NCBI RefSeq assembly: GCF_003576645.1
Contig: NC_044916.1
Location: 6,111,442-6,175,441 of the forward strand
Direction of reading: 5' to 3'
DNA: 64,000 nucleotides
Origin: Ipomoea triloba
Taxonomy: Eukaryota > Streptophyta > Magnoliopsida > Solanales > Convolvulaceae
Shown: one piece after another, positions 10,354 through 32,815 of the stretch
Layout: each line of letters starts with the position of its first letter
Numbering within the stretch: position 1 is the first letter of the stretch
Program-made: the position numbers and the translations under genes
The notes under the pieces: model-generated
Told to the model about the DNA's origin: nothing
Database searches by the model: none
Seen by the model: the letters and a program-made list of their open reading frames with translations, nothing else

Positions 10354-12799
10354 TCATGGTATTCTCTTCTTCAATCCTGTTACACATGCCCAGTCATTCA
10401 TCTCAGTGACCTTCATCTCATCAAGTAATTTAGAATAATGTTCTAAGATACATGGGATCTGCATAAAAATCAAAACAGTGTCATATTGGTTCTACCCAAA
10501 CACATCCAATATCTAATAGCCATATTAGACTACAACTAATATAGAATGAAGAAAGGCTTGAATCCCCAAGCACAGAACAATGGTATCAAGAATTCTGTTT
10601 AAATCTAATAATTCCTTATGTGATTGTCATATCAACAAGACCATACCTGCTCAGAAATGATACCAGATAGTCCCACAACTGCTCCAGGCTTTGCATAGGA
10701 GACAATTTGATCTGCTAACTCTAGGAGAGGATTTAATAGTATATTTGCAATGACCACATCATATTTGTCTCTCTCGTTAAGAACATCCATATCATTCACA
10801 TGTGGGATGCTCATTTCCACGCTAGAACTATTATCGTTGGGCAGGGTGCTAGATTCAGGAACAAGTTCAACAAGGAATTTGTCAGGTCCTATGTCATTCA
10901 GAGAAGCATTATGACGAGCTGCTGTTATTGCTACTGGATCTATGTCAAACCCCACTGAAAGTGCTGCACCAAACTGCAGTTTAAGGCATTAGCGGTGAGA
11001 GTTCAGGAAGCAACAAGAAAACGCCCAAAGTGGGCAGATCTCTTGTGCACACCGACATTTGGCCCTATCTGCCGAGCCACTGAGTTACCGTGATTTACAT
11101 CATTCCCGATAATGAAAACAACTCTCTTCTAGATAATGAACAATAGATCATCTCCAGTATAGCTTAAATGCACATGAGTTGTGTAAAAAGCATTGTACCT
11201 TGATTGCTGCAATAGCAAGGATACCTGAGCCGGTTCCATAATCCAAGAAGGATTCTCCTCCTTTTATTATATCATGCAGCAACAAAAGACATAATTTAGT
11301 TGTAGTGTGTTCTCCAGTCCCAAATGCCAAACCAGGATTCAGGATAATATTGGTTGCTCGAGGGTCCTACATGTTCAACACAAAGAACTTAAATCTATAT
11401 GTATGTGTGCATGAGAGTAGCCATGTTTCAGAATTATAAAATGTGCAGAAACAATTGAGCTCGGTCGCTCAGATCCTTGTTCTAGTATAGAAAGCATCAT
11501 TAACAATTAAATGAAAATTTAGTTTCATAATAAAGGTTAGGCGACATCAAATTGTGCATAAAAAGAAGTCGGGACGCCCTATGGATTAGACAGATTGAAC
11601 CTTTACACAGGAAAGAGATGATCATACTGGAACAGGAATCCAATCAGGTACAATCCAAAGTCCCTCTTTAATTTCCAGTGGCTGAAAAGACTCCTGCAGT
11701 TTTGAGATGGTTTGTAAGAACAGTCATGCATAATCCAGACAAAATATACAAGGAATTTACTATGGAGTAGCAATTTACAAGGTGCTGAATGCAAACCAAG
11801 AGAAACAGTAATTATCCTGCAGAACAACAAAAGTGGGGTAAATTTTACCTGAGTTGCTTTAATCCAATCAATGTGGTTTTGCACCACAACTTCATAACTA
11901 GGAATTTCTCCCAAGCCTATGGAATCGACTGCACGAGAAATGCACTGCTTCACATCTTGATTGACAGCAAATACACAATCAAGACAAACCTGCAAGATTA
12001 CAAACCAAGAATTCCCATATGAACCCAAAAAAAAACTTGAAGTATTAGTCTTTTTTTAAAAAAACACTTGAAGTATTAGTCTAATTTTAGCCACAAGGTG
12101 AAAGTGGAGATACTGTAATTAACAGGATTAGCTACCCCATTGTCATCCCCTTCATCCACTGTTGTTGAACTGGCTCCGAAGCACAGAAGAGTCTCTGAAA
12201 GCATATCCTGGCAAATAAAACAAAGCCCATTGCCATCTAAGCACATAGCTATTGTTACTAATCTTTTCATCACTAAAACTGAAATAATCACTCTTTTTCT
12301 GCTCAATTTATCTATTTCAATATCTGATTCTCTTCTGCAACTAAAACTTGATGCTTTGAAGATTCAGAGACTAAGAGTTCTTCATAATCTCATCTTAAAA
12401 CTGGTTCATTTAACATAACCTTCCATAATATTATTACATCAATGTAAACGATATCAGGAAAAAAAAAACTGAGAATAAACTTTTTGATTGGATTTTGCTT
12501 ACCGCAACATCCTTCTGGCAGCGAATGCGGACTGAGAGGTAAGAGGGGGAAGTGAATGAATCTCCGCTCAGAGTTCCCGACGGAGAAGAGGATGATGCCG
12601 TTGACAGTGCCGCGGAAGAGATAATGAGCTCATGCTGGTGCTTTCTAGAACAAGTGGGCGTGGAAGGGAAGAATGAATGGCAGGAGGGTGATCGGAGGAG
12701 GTGAATCCGGCGGCCGGATGAGAAGTTGGCGGCGATAATGGTGGTGCGCGAAAGGTGTTTGAAGAAATGACCACGAAGGGAAGAGAGTAACGTCGACAT
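10354..12799 (-). CDS. Ribosomal protein L11 methyltransferase (PrmA-like), organellar
   Basis: Seven coding exons on the minus strand: 12799-12503, 12207-12136, 11989-11849, 11693-11628, 11366-11199, 10973-10647 and 10458-10354 (1176 bp, 391 aa). The first 50-80 residues are rich in Ser, Arg and His and low in acidic residues, like a plastid or mitochondrial transit peptide. Then follow a PrmA N-terminal region, [16 protein letters not shown], the S-adenosylmethionine-binding loop [14 protein letters not shown] with acidic FDIDP, and the catalytic-pocket motif [10 protein letters not shown]. The family trimethylates lysines and the N-terminus of ribosomal protein L11 using S-adenosylmethionine. 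A serine-rich linker (about 100 bp, near 10790-10870) sits between the strands after FDIDP and VIANILL, longer than in bacterial PrmA. The start is the first in-frame ATG. Confidence in the family is high; the compartment is inferred. Confidence 0.9.
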
Positions 12800-13000
12800 A
12801 TTTCAATTTTGACCGCCACAAAATGAAAAGTATTATTCCCTCATCTTATAACTTTTCCTTTCTTTGTCTTGTATAAACTCTATTTGATTTTGAAGCTTTC
12901 AGTACAAATAAACATTTTCTGTTTGTATATCTATCTATCCATAATCCATCCTTTTGTAGATGAAACAAATCATTCCCAGTTTTCACAGAGAAGAACGAAA
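12800..13000. promoter_or_regulatory. Bidirectional promoter between PrmA-like and PRA1 genes
   Basis: The two start codons face away from each other with 201 bp between them. This must hold both 5' UTRs and both core promoters. The sequence is AT-rich. No clear TATA box can be assigned with confidence. Confidence 0.6.
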
Positions 13001-14834
13001 ATGGCGTTCTCAGCCAACCCGTTATCTCTAAGCGTACCCGAACCCGCATTCGAGACCTGGCTCCGAGACAGCGGTTACCTCGAAATTGTCGATCAACGCA
13101 CCTCCGATCTCCACCGCCTCTCCTCCACCTCCGCCGCCGCCGCGACCTCCTCCTCTTCCTCCGCCGCAGCCCCGTCGACTACCGCCTCTTCCGCTATCAG
13201 TAACGGATTTTTCGTGTCGTTCTTTTCAAACGTCGGAACCCTACTCTCTCTCTTCACCTTCAATCCCTTCTCCAAGCTCGCCCCCAGCGACTTCTCCGGC
13301 GACACCCCCTCCTGGACCCTCAAATTCTTCGGTTCATGTGAGTCGTACTCGTTTCCGTCGTCGCCTGCCCAGGCCCGCCTCCGAGTCCATGAGAACGTCA
13401 AGCGCTATGCCCGCAATTATGCTTCGCTCTTCATTCTCATCTTCGCTTGCTCTCTGTATGCTCCATTACCCTCTCTGTTGAAAAACTGGCAAAATATATC
13501 AGTTTGGTATTGCCATTTATAAAATTGATGACAATAATTTCAATCCACAACTACTGCATTACAATTTTGGAGAAGAAACAAAGTTCATATTTTTGCTTCT
13601 CAAAATTTTGCTTTTTCTTGCACTTTGGACTTAGTTTTGATATTTGAAAGGATATGTTTGTGATTTTAGAGGGGGTTAGCAACAATCTTGGAATAAACAG
13701 AAATTTGAGGAACAAAAGTGTATTATGTGGAATATACAAACTACTATAATTTTTCCAGGTTAGCTGTGTCTTCTCATTAATCATTCATGAATTCTTGGAC
13801 TTGTGTTCGTCAGGTATCAAATGCCTCTTGCCCTTGTTGGATTACTGTCATGTTTAGCTCTCTGGGATCTTCTTAAGCTCTGTGGTGGTCGGTTTGGATT
13901 AGATCAGTACCCTACAACCAAGCTGATCCTCATTTGCATTGCCCAGTGTGGTGAGTTCATCTTCCCAAATCTTTTCTTTTCACCATACCGCCCTAGGGCT
14001 GGATTGCTTTGATTTTGAGAAGATTATTTTTGTATGCATTGTGCAAAGGAAGAAGCTTCTTGTTTGAATGAGGTGTGGGGCTTAGGGATTCCTTGATTTT
14101 ATTTTGAATTTGAAATTATTATTCCATTCCCAAATGACAATGATTGTTGGGTGCCCGTTTATCTCCTGACTTGTGCTCCTGTCAGAGTGTCAGGCACTAG
14201 TAATGCTCTGGTTGTCTTTCTCTATGCAGAAGTCATTGGTTTAGATCTTTCTGTCATCTTAGAACAAGGAAACTACTGATCAGCTAAAACGAAAAGGTTA
14301 TGATATAAATCACCATAAGAATGTGCCTGTAGAGCTAGCATTCAACTAGGCTACAATCTCCCTATCTTAACAATGAAACTTGATTTGAACCATGAATCTT
14401 GTAGATCACTGGTTTCCTTATATAACCTGTGTATGCTGCATTGCTGCTCTATTCTCCATGTTTACGAGTGTACATTATGTTGTGTCTTTTACTTCGCATA
14501 TTAAACACGATACTCTGTATTTCAAAACAACATAATCCACAACACTAATCAAGTTATGGTGTTGCAGCAACTGCAGCTATCTTATTCAGTTCCAATGTCC
14601 ATTCGGCTTTCTTGTGTGCTGTTGGTGTCAGTTATGCAGGTGATTCAATCCCGTCTGCTTTATTTATTCTTATGTCATCTATTTTACGTGACAACTAGTC
14701 AACTACTTTTATTTCTTACGGTTTCTTCTTTTCTGAACGTTGCAGTCATGATTTTGCATGCCTCATTCAGGAAGCTGACCCCTTCAAAGCAATCAACTCA
14801 GAGAGATGGGAATAAAAGGGTCATTATAAAGTGA
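13001..14834 (+). CDS. PRA1-family protein (PRA1H-like)
   Basis: Four coding exons: 13001-13455, 13814-13950, 14568-14639 and 14746-14834 (753 bp, 250 aa). The N-terminal 120 residues are soluble, with a low-complexity Ser/Ala/Thr run at about 43-66. The PRA1 domain follows: RLRVHENVKRYARNYASL, two hydrophobic hairpins (FILIFACSLY...LALVGLLSCLALW and LILICIAQCATAAILFSS...LCAVGVSYAVMILHA), then FRKL and a basic tail. PRA1 (prenylated Rab acceptor) proteins are four-helix membrane proteins of ER, Golgi and endosomes that interact with prenylated Rab GTPases in vesicle traffic. The extended N-terminus and the spacing fit the plant PRA1H group. The GC-rich first exon is typical of its Ser/Ala codons. 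Confidence 0.88.
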
Positions 14835-16611
14835 GATGTCTGATCATAAATTGTTGCTTGAAAAGTTAAATTCATTGCAGTAACACATAGCAATCTACTC
14901 AAAGTCAGTAAAATAAAGAAGATAATTATCACCAATTTTAGGAAAAAAGAAATGTTAGCAATTACTTGCATTTTTGTATAAGGTATTATGCTTAGTTTTG
15001 TATTGTAAGCAATCTCATACTCATGCTGTCATGCAGAGAGCATTTTAGGAATTATTTCTTGTTTAGATATACCACTTTTTCAAATCTCAAGTTCTCAACT
15101 AATTGCAGTTCAAAACATTGAAAATGATCTTTACTTTGTGGACACTATTTTTTATTTTTATATGTGAATATTTTAAAGGGAAAATAATATTTTTGTCTTT
15201 GAATTATAGTATAATGGCCAACTTAGTTCTTGAAATTTTCTTGTATCGATTTTTCATACTTCAATTATTTCTCTTTCATTCAATCTTCATAGAATACTCC
15301 ATAAATGAAAATTTTATTAAACTTAAAATTAAAGGGTTAAATTTGTAATTTTCTCAGGCTTTAATTCTTCTTCTTTTTTTTGGTAAAAGGCTTTAATTCT
15401 ATTTTCTTCCCTAGTTCCCTCATATTGATCAATAGCCTTAAAAATCCTAAAAGTTAGGAAAACTTTCCAAATTTGTCAACCATATATCCTAAATTATTTT
15501 ATGTTTTAAGTGGAAATAAAAACAAACAAAAAAAAAAACTCGAATGCGATAAAATTACTTTGTTTCCCTTGGAATAAATGAAATTTAAATTGAGCTATTA
15601 GAGTTAACAGATTCTATAAAAGTTGGGTGAACTATCCTCATATGACTTGATTGTATTTAGTATAATTTTGAGAAGAAAGTTATCAAATAACGTGTATTTA
15701 AATATTGCTATATATTTACTACGGAGTATATTATTGAGCCATTAGCCTTGTGTTCAAATGACATGTAGTGGCTTTCTCATACCAGAGGTCATGAGGCGAT
15801 ACAAACGCTCTGTGCTTCAACCCAAGTATGTATGAACAGATACTACAATGTAGTAGAATTAGTTGTATTAAAAAAAATACATTGACAAACAAAAAATATT
15901 TTCCTCACATTTGAGAAATTCAAATTTCATTGAAAAAAACAAAGCATAATTCAATGTTCTTCCACTTTTAAAAATTCTAGTTCCTCAAAAACTACTTTCC
16001 AACGAACCAAACACCGCCTAAATTACTCATTATAGTATAATTCAAATCATTTTCTCTATTTTAAACTAAATTTGATTAATTAATTAATAACAATAATAAT
16101 AATAATAATAATATGCACTAAATTTGATTAAATCGATAACTGAGAATTAAAAGTAAAAATGTTAGTGAAAGCCTGAAAAGAAAGAGTGGTATTACCTTGA
16201 GAAAAAAAAAATAGTATTACTTAGTTTTCTTTTGAAGGTGATGATCTTCATTAGGCAAATCAAATTAACTGTTAACCTCTGAAGTAGCGTTTTTAACAGG
16301 ATTATAGTAAATGGTAAGAAACCATTGCAAGAACATTATAACGCCCAAATATATTCGAGGTTAATCATTGCAAATAGACTGCAAAACATCAAATTACTAG
16401 GAGATATACATTTCTGTAACAGGATGAAACAATACAAACCAGAATAGGTGAACAATTGGAACCCAAGAAAAAAAAATAAAAATACAAAAATTGCATCGGT
16501 AGATTAATTTACATGGTTTCCTTAGAATAGAATGTTATGTACATTGAATCATGATAAACTCAGATGCAGCAAAATCAGAAAACAAGAATGTAAAAGAATC
16601 AAACCTCCATA
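14835..16611. other. Convergent intergenic region with SINE-like fragment
   Basis: Tail-to-tail spacer between the PRA1 and kinase genes. It is AT-rich with poly-A and TAA runs (16087-16112) and has no coding potential. At about 15740-15880 there is a decayed SINE with the 3' end typical of the family at 44545-44690 (tatgaacagatactac...gtattaaaaaaa). Confidence 0.5.
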
Positions 16612-26751
<10,140 letters not shown>

Positions 26752-27540
26752 CAAACTCCCTGTACAGATACCAAATCAACCAGCTGTAAAATCACAGTAC
26801 ATACTAAATAACCACATTCGTGAACCTCACATTACCAAATTTAACACATTTGACAAACAGGTTTGTTTAAACTCACCTGTGTAGCGTTTAAAACAACAAT
26901 AGAGCACCAGAAACAATCATCAGTACAACGTCATTCCGTTTGGGACAAGTAGAGCGAATATATATTTATCAAGGCACAACTTCAAAAGCGTAAAAAATTC
27001 AAAGGAAGTATAATTCAAGATCTGAAACGTCAAACAACATTCGAAACTGCAATGTGGGAAATCCTTAGATTCAAATATTACTCAAAAACTCGTTAGGTGG
27101 AGCCGTGGAGGGTGAAATGATAAAATGACAATCCAACAAATCAGGGGGCACTTTCACAGCCCCACCATTCGTCAAGCAAATCCAATCTTCAATCATTCTA
27201 AAAACAACAACGAAAGCATAACAACGCCGAAAGTGACTCCACATTTCAAATATTTTCAAAAGGTTCTTTAAGTCTTCAAACAATCTAAAAGGTTTGGGGG
27301 AAAAGCCACTAACCTTGTTATTGTGAATTCCAGAGGTGAAACGAATCGTTGATAGGTATGGATTTACGGCAGTGAAAGAGAAAGTGTAACCAGTCGAGAA
27401 ATCATCGATAAACTTTAGATCTTTCTTCTTGATCTCTGTATGGAGTTGTAGTTTTCTTTTATTAACTGGCGTTGGGTTTGTGCAGAAGGGATCGAGGCGA
27501 AGATAAGCGAATGAAAGTATTTTCTTCTCTTTTTTTTTTT
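26752..27540 (-). promoter_or_regulatory. 5' UTR, leader intron and promoter of the kinase gene
   Basis: A non-coding first exon seems to end at 27314 (donor gttagt on the minus strand). The acceptor before the coding exon is cag at about 26760, eight bases before the ATG. This implies a leader intron of about 550 bp. The promoter would lie near 27450-27560 next to a T-rich tract. Confidence 0.55.
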
Positions 27541-27591
27541 TTCTATATTATTTTATTGCTCATAAACAAACAATATTACCGGATTTTACTT

Positions 27592-27676
27592 TTTTTTTTT
27601 TTTTTTGAATACTATTGACCCATGACCTCCCACTCGGAAGAATCACTTCATGCCGTTTGACCACAAGGCCTTTGGC
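27592..27676 (-). mobile_element. Short SINE with 15-bp TSD
   Basis: Minus-strand reading gives an A-box-like GCCAAAGGCCTTGTGGTC, a degenerate B box and an A-tail (T-run at 27592-27607 on plus). The perfect repeat TACCGGATTTTACTT flanks it exactly (27577-27591 and 27677-27691). At 85 bp it is little more than the tRNA-like head. Confidence 0.85.
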
Positions 27677-27691
27677 TACCGGATTTTACTT

Positions 27692-28486
27692 CATCTTTTA
27701 GTTTTGCTAATTTGGTATACTTTATTATAATTAATCCAAAATTTTTTAAATAATTACGTTTTTTACTCTAATAAAATATAACAGATAAGGATAACAAATT
27801 GACAATAAAAGTCGGGAATAATAACTCTCACCACCCGATATACCCTTATACTTTCTTTACTAGCTCACCCTGTTAAGTAACTGGTGAACTTTTTCAAAAA
27901 TTCACCTATATTCCACCGAATGCGACTATAAATGTCCACTGTTTATTTCGGAGTATCTTATCAGAAAAATTTTACAAGTAATAATAATATTTAAATTATT
28001 TACAAATGAAAAAATAATAAAATTCAGTAATTATATTAAAACATAAAATAATAAAATATCAAATATAATAACCAAAATGTTAACTACTTTTCTTTTCAAA
28101 TAAACTTATTAGTTAAGATTTTAGAAATAATAATAATAATAAGAGATAAAAATATTTAGATTTTAGGGCTACAAATATGCCGCTTGACTATAAGGTCTTT
28201 GACATCTTATCAAAGTCTTTAGGAGAAACTAAAGTCTTTAGTGTACACATTGTTATACACTTTAATGGATGAAGGAATTAATCTTGTAAAAGTCTTTAGG
28301 AGAAAACTAACAACCAATCTCAACTTTATATCTAGAAAAATAGGATGGACGAGATCATATTTTAAAAAAATAAAATGCGATGGCCCTTTCGTAATTATCA
28401 TCAACTTTACTATACAAACTTGAACACTAAAACCCGCACTTTTAAGAATTTTCCAGATTCGCACAGTTAGTATTACATATCGCACA
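27692..28486. other. Intergenic, no gene seen
   Basis: AT-rich sequence with scattered poly-T and TAA runs. No exon-like open stretch. A short tract with tRNA-like remnants (tatgccgcttgactataagg) near 28175 may be an old SINE head. Confidence 0.45.
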
Positions 28487-28890
28487 AGAGTTAATTCCAT
28501 TTTTTATCATAGATTTATAGGTGGCATTCCACTTTTAGTTCTTTTTTATCAAAACATCCACTTTTGGTATTAGTATTATTGTGACATGACCAGCTTTGGT
28601 CCTCCGTCAGCAAAATCGTTGAAATGTCGTTAAATACAAGGACATTTAGATATTTTTTATACAAAGCAGGTTGACTCATTATATTTTTTGTGTTTATTTT
28701 TTTGAAAAAATCCATAATTGAAGATCTAAATGCCCTTGTATTTAATGAAATTTAAACTATTTTGTTGATAGAGGACCAAAAATGGTCATGTCACAATAAT
28801 ACTAGGACCAAAAGTGGTTGTTTTAATAAAAAAAAGGGACTAAAAGTGGATTGTCACCTATAATTCTAGGACCAAAAATGGAATTAACTC
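28487..28890. mobile_element. Mutator-type MITE with 9-bp TSD
   Basis: Inverted termini GAGTTAATTCCATTTTT and AAAAATGGAATTAACTC continue inward as imperfect arms of more than 100 bp (tccacttttagtt against aactaaaagtgga). The 9-bp direct repeat TATCGCACA lies on both sides (28478-28486 and 28891-28899). No transposase. The total is 404 bp. Confidence 0.88.
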
Positions 28891-28899
28891 TATCGCACA

Positions 28900-29997
28900 A
28901 TTAGTATTAACATTTTACATATTTAGTAATAAAAGATTGCACTTGCAAAAATGCGAAAGTGCATTGCACTTAGGGTTTCAATTTTAGAGTTTATGACTGA
29001 GTTTTTATTAATACTAAATGCGCAAACCTGAAAAATTCTTAAAATTGCAAATTTTAGTATTCAAGTTTGCATAGTAAAGTTGGTAATAATTACGAAAATG
29101 TCAATAAATTTTTTTAAATTAGACCTGGTCCAATTTTTTCAGATGTAAAATTAAGATCACATGAGAACGTGTTCTCATATGATTCGATAACAATATAACT
29201 ATATATATATATTGCCCAAGATCGAAGTGTGGTTGGGTCTCATAGAAACCAACACAATTTGAATTTGAGAATAAGAAAAAGCTTTGGAAATGGGTAGTTG
29301 AATACTTGAATTATATGAGTCTAAATTAAGGGGTGTGTTGGGGGTATAGGATGATCAAGCGTAATGGGATGTTGCTTAATGGTTATGTAAGATTGATCAA
29401 TAGGAGAGTATGTGCATGAACGACTATTGAGATCATAAATAATATGAATTTTGAAGGAAACATAAAGAATTTATTCAAAATAAAGGCGACGGGATCAAAG
29501 AGGTCATATGAAGTCTGCTTGGAAGATGCCATGGAAGAGAGTAGGGGGGATCAAGGGTGTGGTTGGGATTAACTTTTTTTTTTTTTCCTCTCTTGTATTT
29601 AAATTATTTCGTGTTATAATATTATTTGTTTTGTACTGATATGTGATTAGATTATCTAAATCTAAAAAATAACATAATATGAGAGTAATTAATAAACGAA
29701 TATTATATGCTCACTATGATTTAATCCATTTGTGTTGGGTTTGGTTTGTTACGTTGAAACCATCACTAAAAAAATTTAGTTATTAAAAAAAAAAACATAG
29801 CCATCCTATGTATGGTACGTGACAATGATGAGGATATGGGATGAATTCAAAGGAATCCAAAATAATGCTTCAACCGAATTAGTCTCGCAGAAAGCAACCA
29901 TTAATACTCCGAATTATTTAATAGGGAAAAATGAATTTTCAAATGTCATTAGCTTAAATAATTTTTTTGAATCTTGAATCCTTAATGATAACATTTG
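28900..29997. other. Intergenic, no gene seen
   Basis: AT-rich, with one more balanced stretch (about 29215-29575) that has no reading frame or homology I recognise. Confidence 0.4.
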
Positions 29998-30298
29998 GGG
30001 TGTGTTTGGTTGGTGGGTTTAGGCATAAGGAATGTGTATGAAAGTGATTGCTTGTATTTGGTTGATAGGTTTTGTGAATGCTACTATGGGTTTGAAATAC
30101 CCCATTAATGACAAAAACCATTCCCTTATTAAATAAGGGTTTCATCTCCCTTCTTCCTTTCTTCCTCAACTATTAATAATCATTCACATTCCACCCAACT
30201 ACCAAACATGCTAAATACTTTTACCAAAACCCATTACCATTACCAAGTATTTGATACCCATTCCAATTCCGATTCCCATGTGTGAACCAAACGCACCC
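29998..30298. mobile_element. Tourist-like MITE with 3-bp TSD
   Basis: Starts GGGTGTGTTTGGTTGG and ends AACCAAACGCACCC: 14-bp inverted ends with one mismatch. TTG flanks both sides (29995-29997 and 30299-30301). The size (301 bp) and TIR fit PIF/Harbinger-derived MITEs; the canonical TSD would be TTA/TAA, so the superfamily is not certain. Confidence 0.75.
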
Positions 30299-30328
30299 TT
30301 GATAAGAGTTAATATCAGTATTCGATAG

Positions 30329-30429
30329 TGGGAAATTCCGGTCAAAGTATACACCATGCCTGTAATTCTATGCTATGAAGGATAGTGGGAAATTCCAGTC
30401 AAAGTATACACCATGCTTGTAATTTCTTT
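30329..30429. repeat. Tandem duplication of about 55 bp
   Basis: gatagtgggaaattcc...gtcaaagtatacaccatgc is repeated twice in direct order with few differences. Confidence 0.75.
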
Positions 30430-30673
30430 GTAGGTTCTTTTGGACTTATTTTGGTTCTATTTTATTTGAATAAATGTTAAGGCATATGAATGGTTAAAAA
30501 ATGTAACTGTCTCTGAACGTCATACGGAGTAGTTAGGTAAAAAAAATTTAATTTGATTGACAAATTAAATTAAACTAATATGCAAAATTACTAGTGGTGA
30601 TGTATTCATGTTCCTAGATTTTTTTCCCATTTTGATTGATAATTTGATATTATGGTTCCTAGTAGTTCATTTA

Positions 30674-31030
30674 CTTAGAGCACCACTATCAGTGTTTTTT
30701 TTTTTTTTTTTTAATGCTTTTGGAACAATGTTTAATGACATGGAGGAAATAGAAAGCATGAAAGAGAAGATTGGGGTTAGTCTGCAAGTGAAGGGTTTTT
30801 TTCTAGGACCCACGAAGATAATTGGACAATCGCGCCAAGCAGCGTGATTGCCACAAGTGCGCCTAGCGGGCGCGTCAAACCTTCTGACATTGTTTTATTT
30901 TTATTTTTTTTGTTAAAATCATATTTGTTTTATTTTTTTCTCTCCCTTTCCATTTTATCTTTCCTAATCACACTTAACAAAACTCCTCAAAAACCACAAA
31001 AAAAACTCCACCATTATGGATGCTCTTAAG
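30674..31030. mobile_element. TIR element with AGAGCA ends
   Basis: Left end ttagagcaccactatcagtg followed by T-run; right end A-run followed by accattatggatgctctta. The arms are inverted and imperfect. A GC-rich core (gcctagcgggcgcgtc, near 30866) recurs in variant form near 42185, suggesting a family. No clear TSD. Confidence 0.55.
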
Positions 31031-31927
31031 TTCTTGAGTTTTGATTTGATATTCAATATGGTTCTTCGTAGTTCATTTGCTTAGCTTCCTGAGTTTTGAT
31101 TTAATTAATTTTGCATTTGAGTTGATCTTTGTCTTTGTTATTTGATTCTAGTACTTTAAATTGCTTGACTAAATGGTTATTGTTTTCAATTCGCTTTTTG
31201 CATTGTATCTATTTCCAGGAAAATTTACCCTTGCTTTTACACATTGAATTGTCCGTTGTCATTAAACAAGTGGTATCCGTCCAAAAGCTACCACATTCTC
31301 ATTTTTTTCGCTGACATTTACCTTGATTTGCATTGTCATGAACTATAGGGTAAAGGCCGTTTCTCTATTTGTGCAAGAAACACACTTTCGCCTAAAAAGT
31401 CTATTTGTTGCTTATTGGCAAGTTGTCTCTATTGTAGATTAATAGGTATCAAAACAACTAAAAATGTGTCTAACAACACTTTTTATCCTTCCTCGTATAA
31501 GCTCCTTTTGAGGTTAGTTGATACATTTTTTCCCTATTAAGAGATTCAATTTTGATCCTTTTTTATATGCGGTGTGTGCAAATCAAATAAGTAGACTACC
31601 TCAAAATTGTATCGAGGATGTGTCTTGATAACTCCTTCCAACGACATTTCCTTCCAAGTAATCTCCTTCTAACCTCATACTCTTCTGAATCTTGTTCTTT
31701 TGGGTAAAATTCTACTGAGGTGAGATTACATTTTAATAAATTTTGATGATACAAGCAATATATATAATGGTGTAATGTTGTAGTTTTTTTTTTTCTTTTA
31801 AATAATTTGTCTACAAACTCAATAAATTTGAGTCATATAAGATTTTTTTATTAGAATGCAAATTATAATTGCTACAAAATATAAATTTGTAATATTAATT
31901 CGCCAAATTTAAAGGTTATAAATATAA

Positions 31928-32815
31928 GGGATCAGGTACGGAACTTCTCCCAGGTGAAACGTGCGGATTAATCACAACCTTTGATCTTGCCAAAATGAAC
32001 AGTCCAAAATGAAGAACAATTTAAAAAAAAAAAAAAAAACATGGTGACGTTATGGTTATTTTGCGTAAGGTCACAGCTTAAGATGCGCAAGTTAAAAGCT
32101 TAAGGTGTGTAAGTTCAAAGCTTAATGTGCATAAGTTTAGCTTAAGGTGTGTAAGTTTATAGCTTTAGGTGCCTAAGTTTAAAGTTTAAGGTGCTTAAGT
32201 CTAAAACTTAGGGTGCGTATGTTTATAATTTAAGGTGCTTAAGTCTAAAACTTAGGGTGCGTAAGTTTATAGCTTAAGGTGCATTAATTTAATTCTTAAA
32301 GTGTATATGTTTAAAGTTTAAGGTGCATAAGTTTGAAGCTTAAGGTGCATAAGTTTATAGCTTTAAGTGCATAAGTTTAAAGCTTAAGATGCGTAAATTT
32401 ATAGCTTAAGGTGCGTCACTTTCTAGTTTAAGATGCATCAGTTTAATTCTTAAAGTGTATATGTTTAAAGCTTAATGTGCATAAGTTTGAAGCTTAAGGT
32501 GCATAAGTTTGAAGCTTAAGGTGCATAAGTTTATAGCTTTAGGTGCATAAGTTTAAAGTTTAAGGTGCGTAAGTTTATAGCTTAAGTGCGTATGTTTATA
32601 GCTTAACGTGCATAAATTCGAAACTTAAGGTGTATCAGTTCGAGACACTTGATCATTTGCATCCATGTTGTTAGGAAGCGTTTTTTTTTTTCATTCAGTT
32701 TGAGCCATTAATCTAGATTAGATCCACGACTCAAATATCACGTACTCTAATTTTCACTTGGGAGAAGCTTCACTCGTGAACCATCACACACACATTGTGT
32801 GTGTTATTTACTTAT
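31928..32815. mobile_element. TIR element with an internal 26-bp minisatellite
   Basis: The outer parts are inverted and imperfect (cttctcccaggtgaaa near 31941, ttttcacttgggagaag near 32752). The centre (about 32070-32640) is a tandem array of more than 20 degenerate units of about 25-27 bp with the core AAGGTGCATAAGTTTAAAGC. No coding sequence. A related degenerate unit set occurs at 55300-55420. Confidence 0.65.

Noticed and set aside
13086..13481. Proline/serine-rich open frames overlapping PRA1 exon 1
   Set aside because: Shadow frames of the Ser/Ala-rich, GC-biased first exon; the PRA1 frame has domain support.
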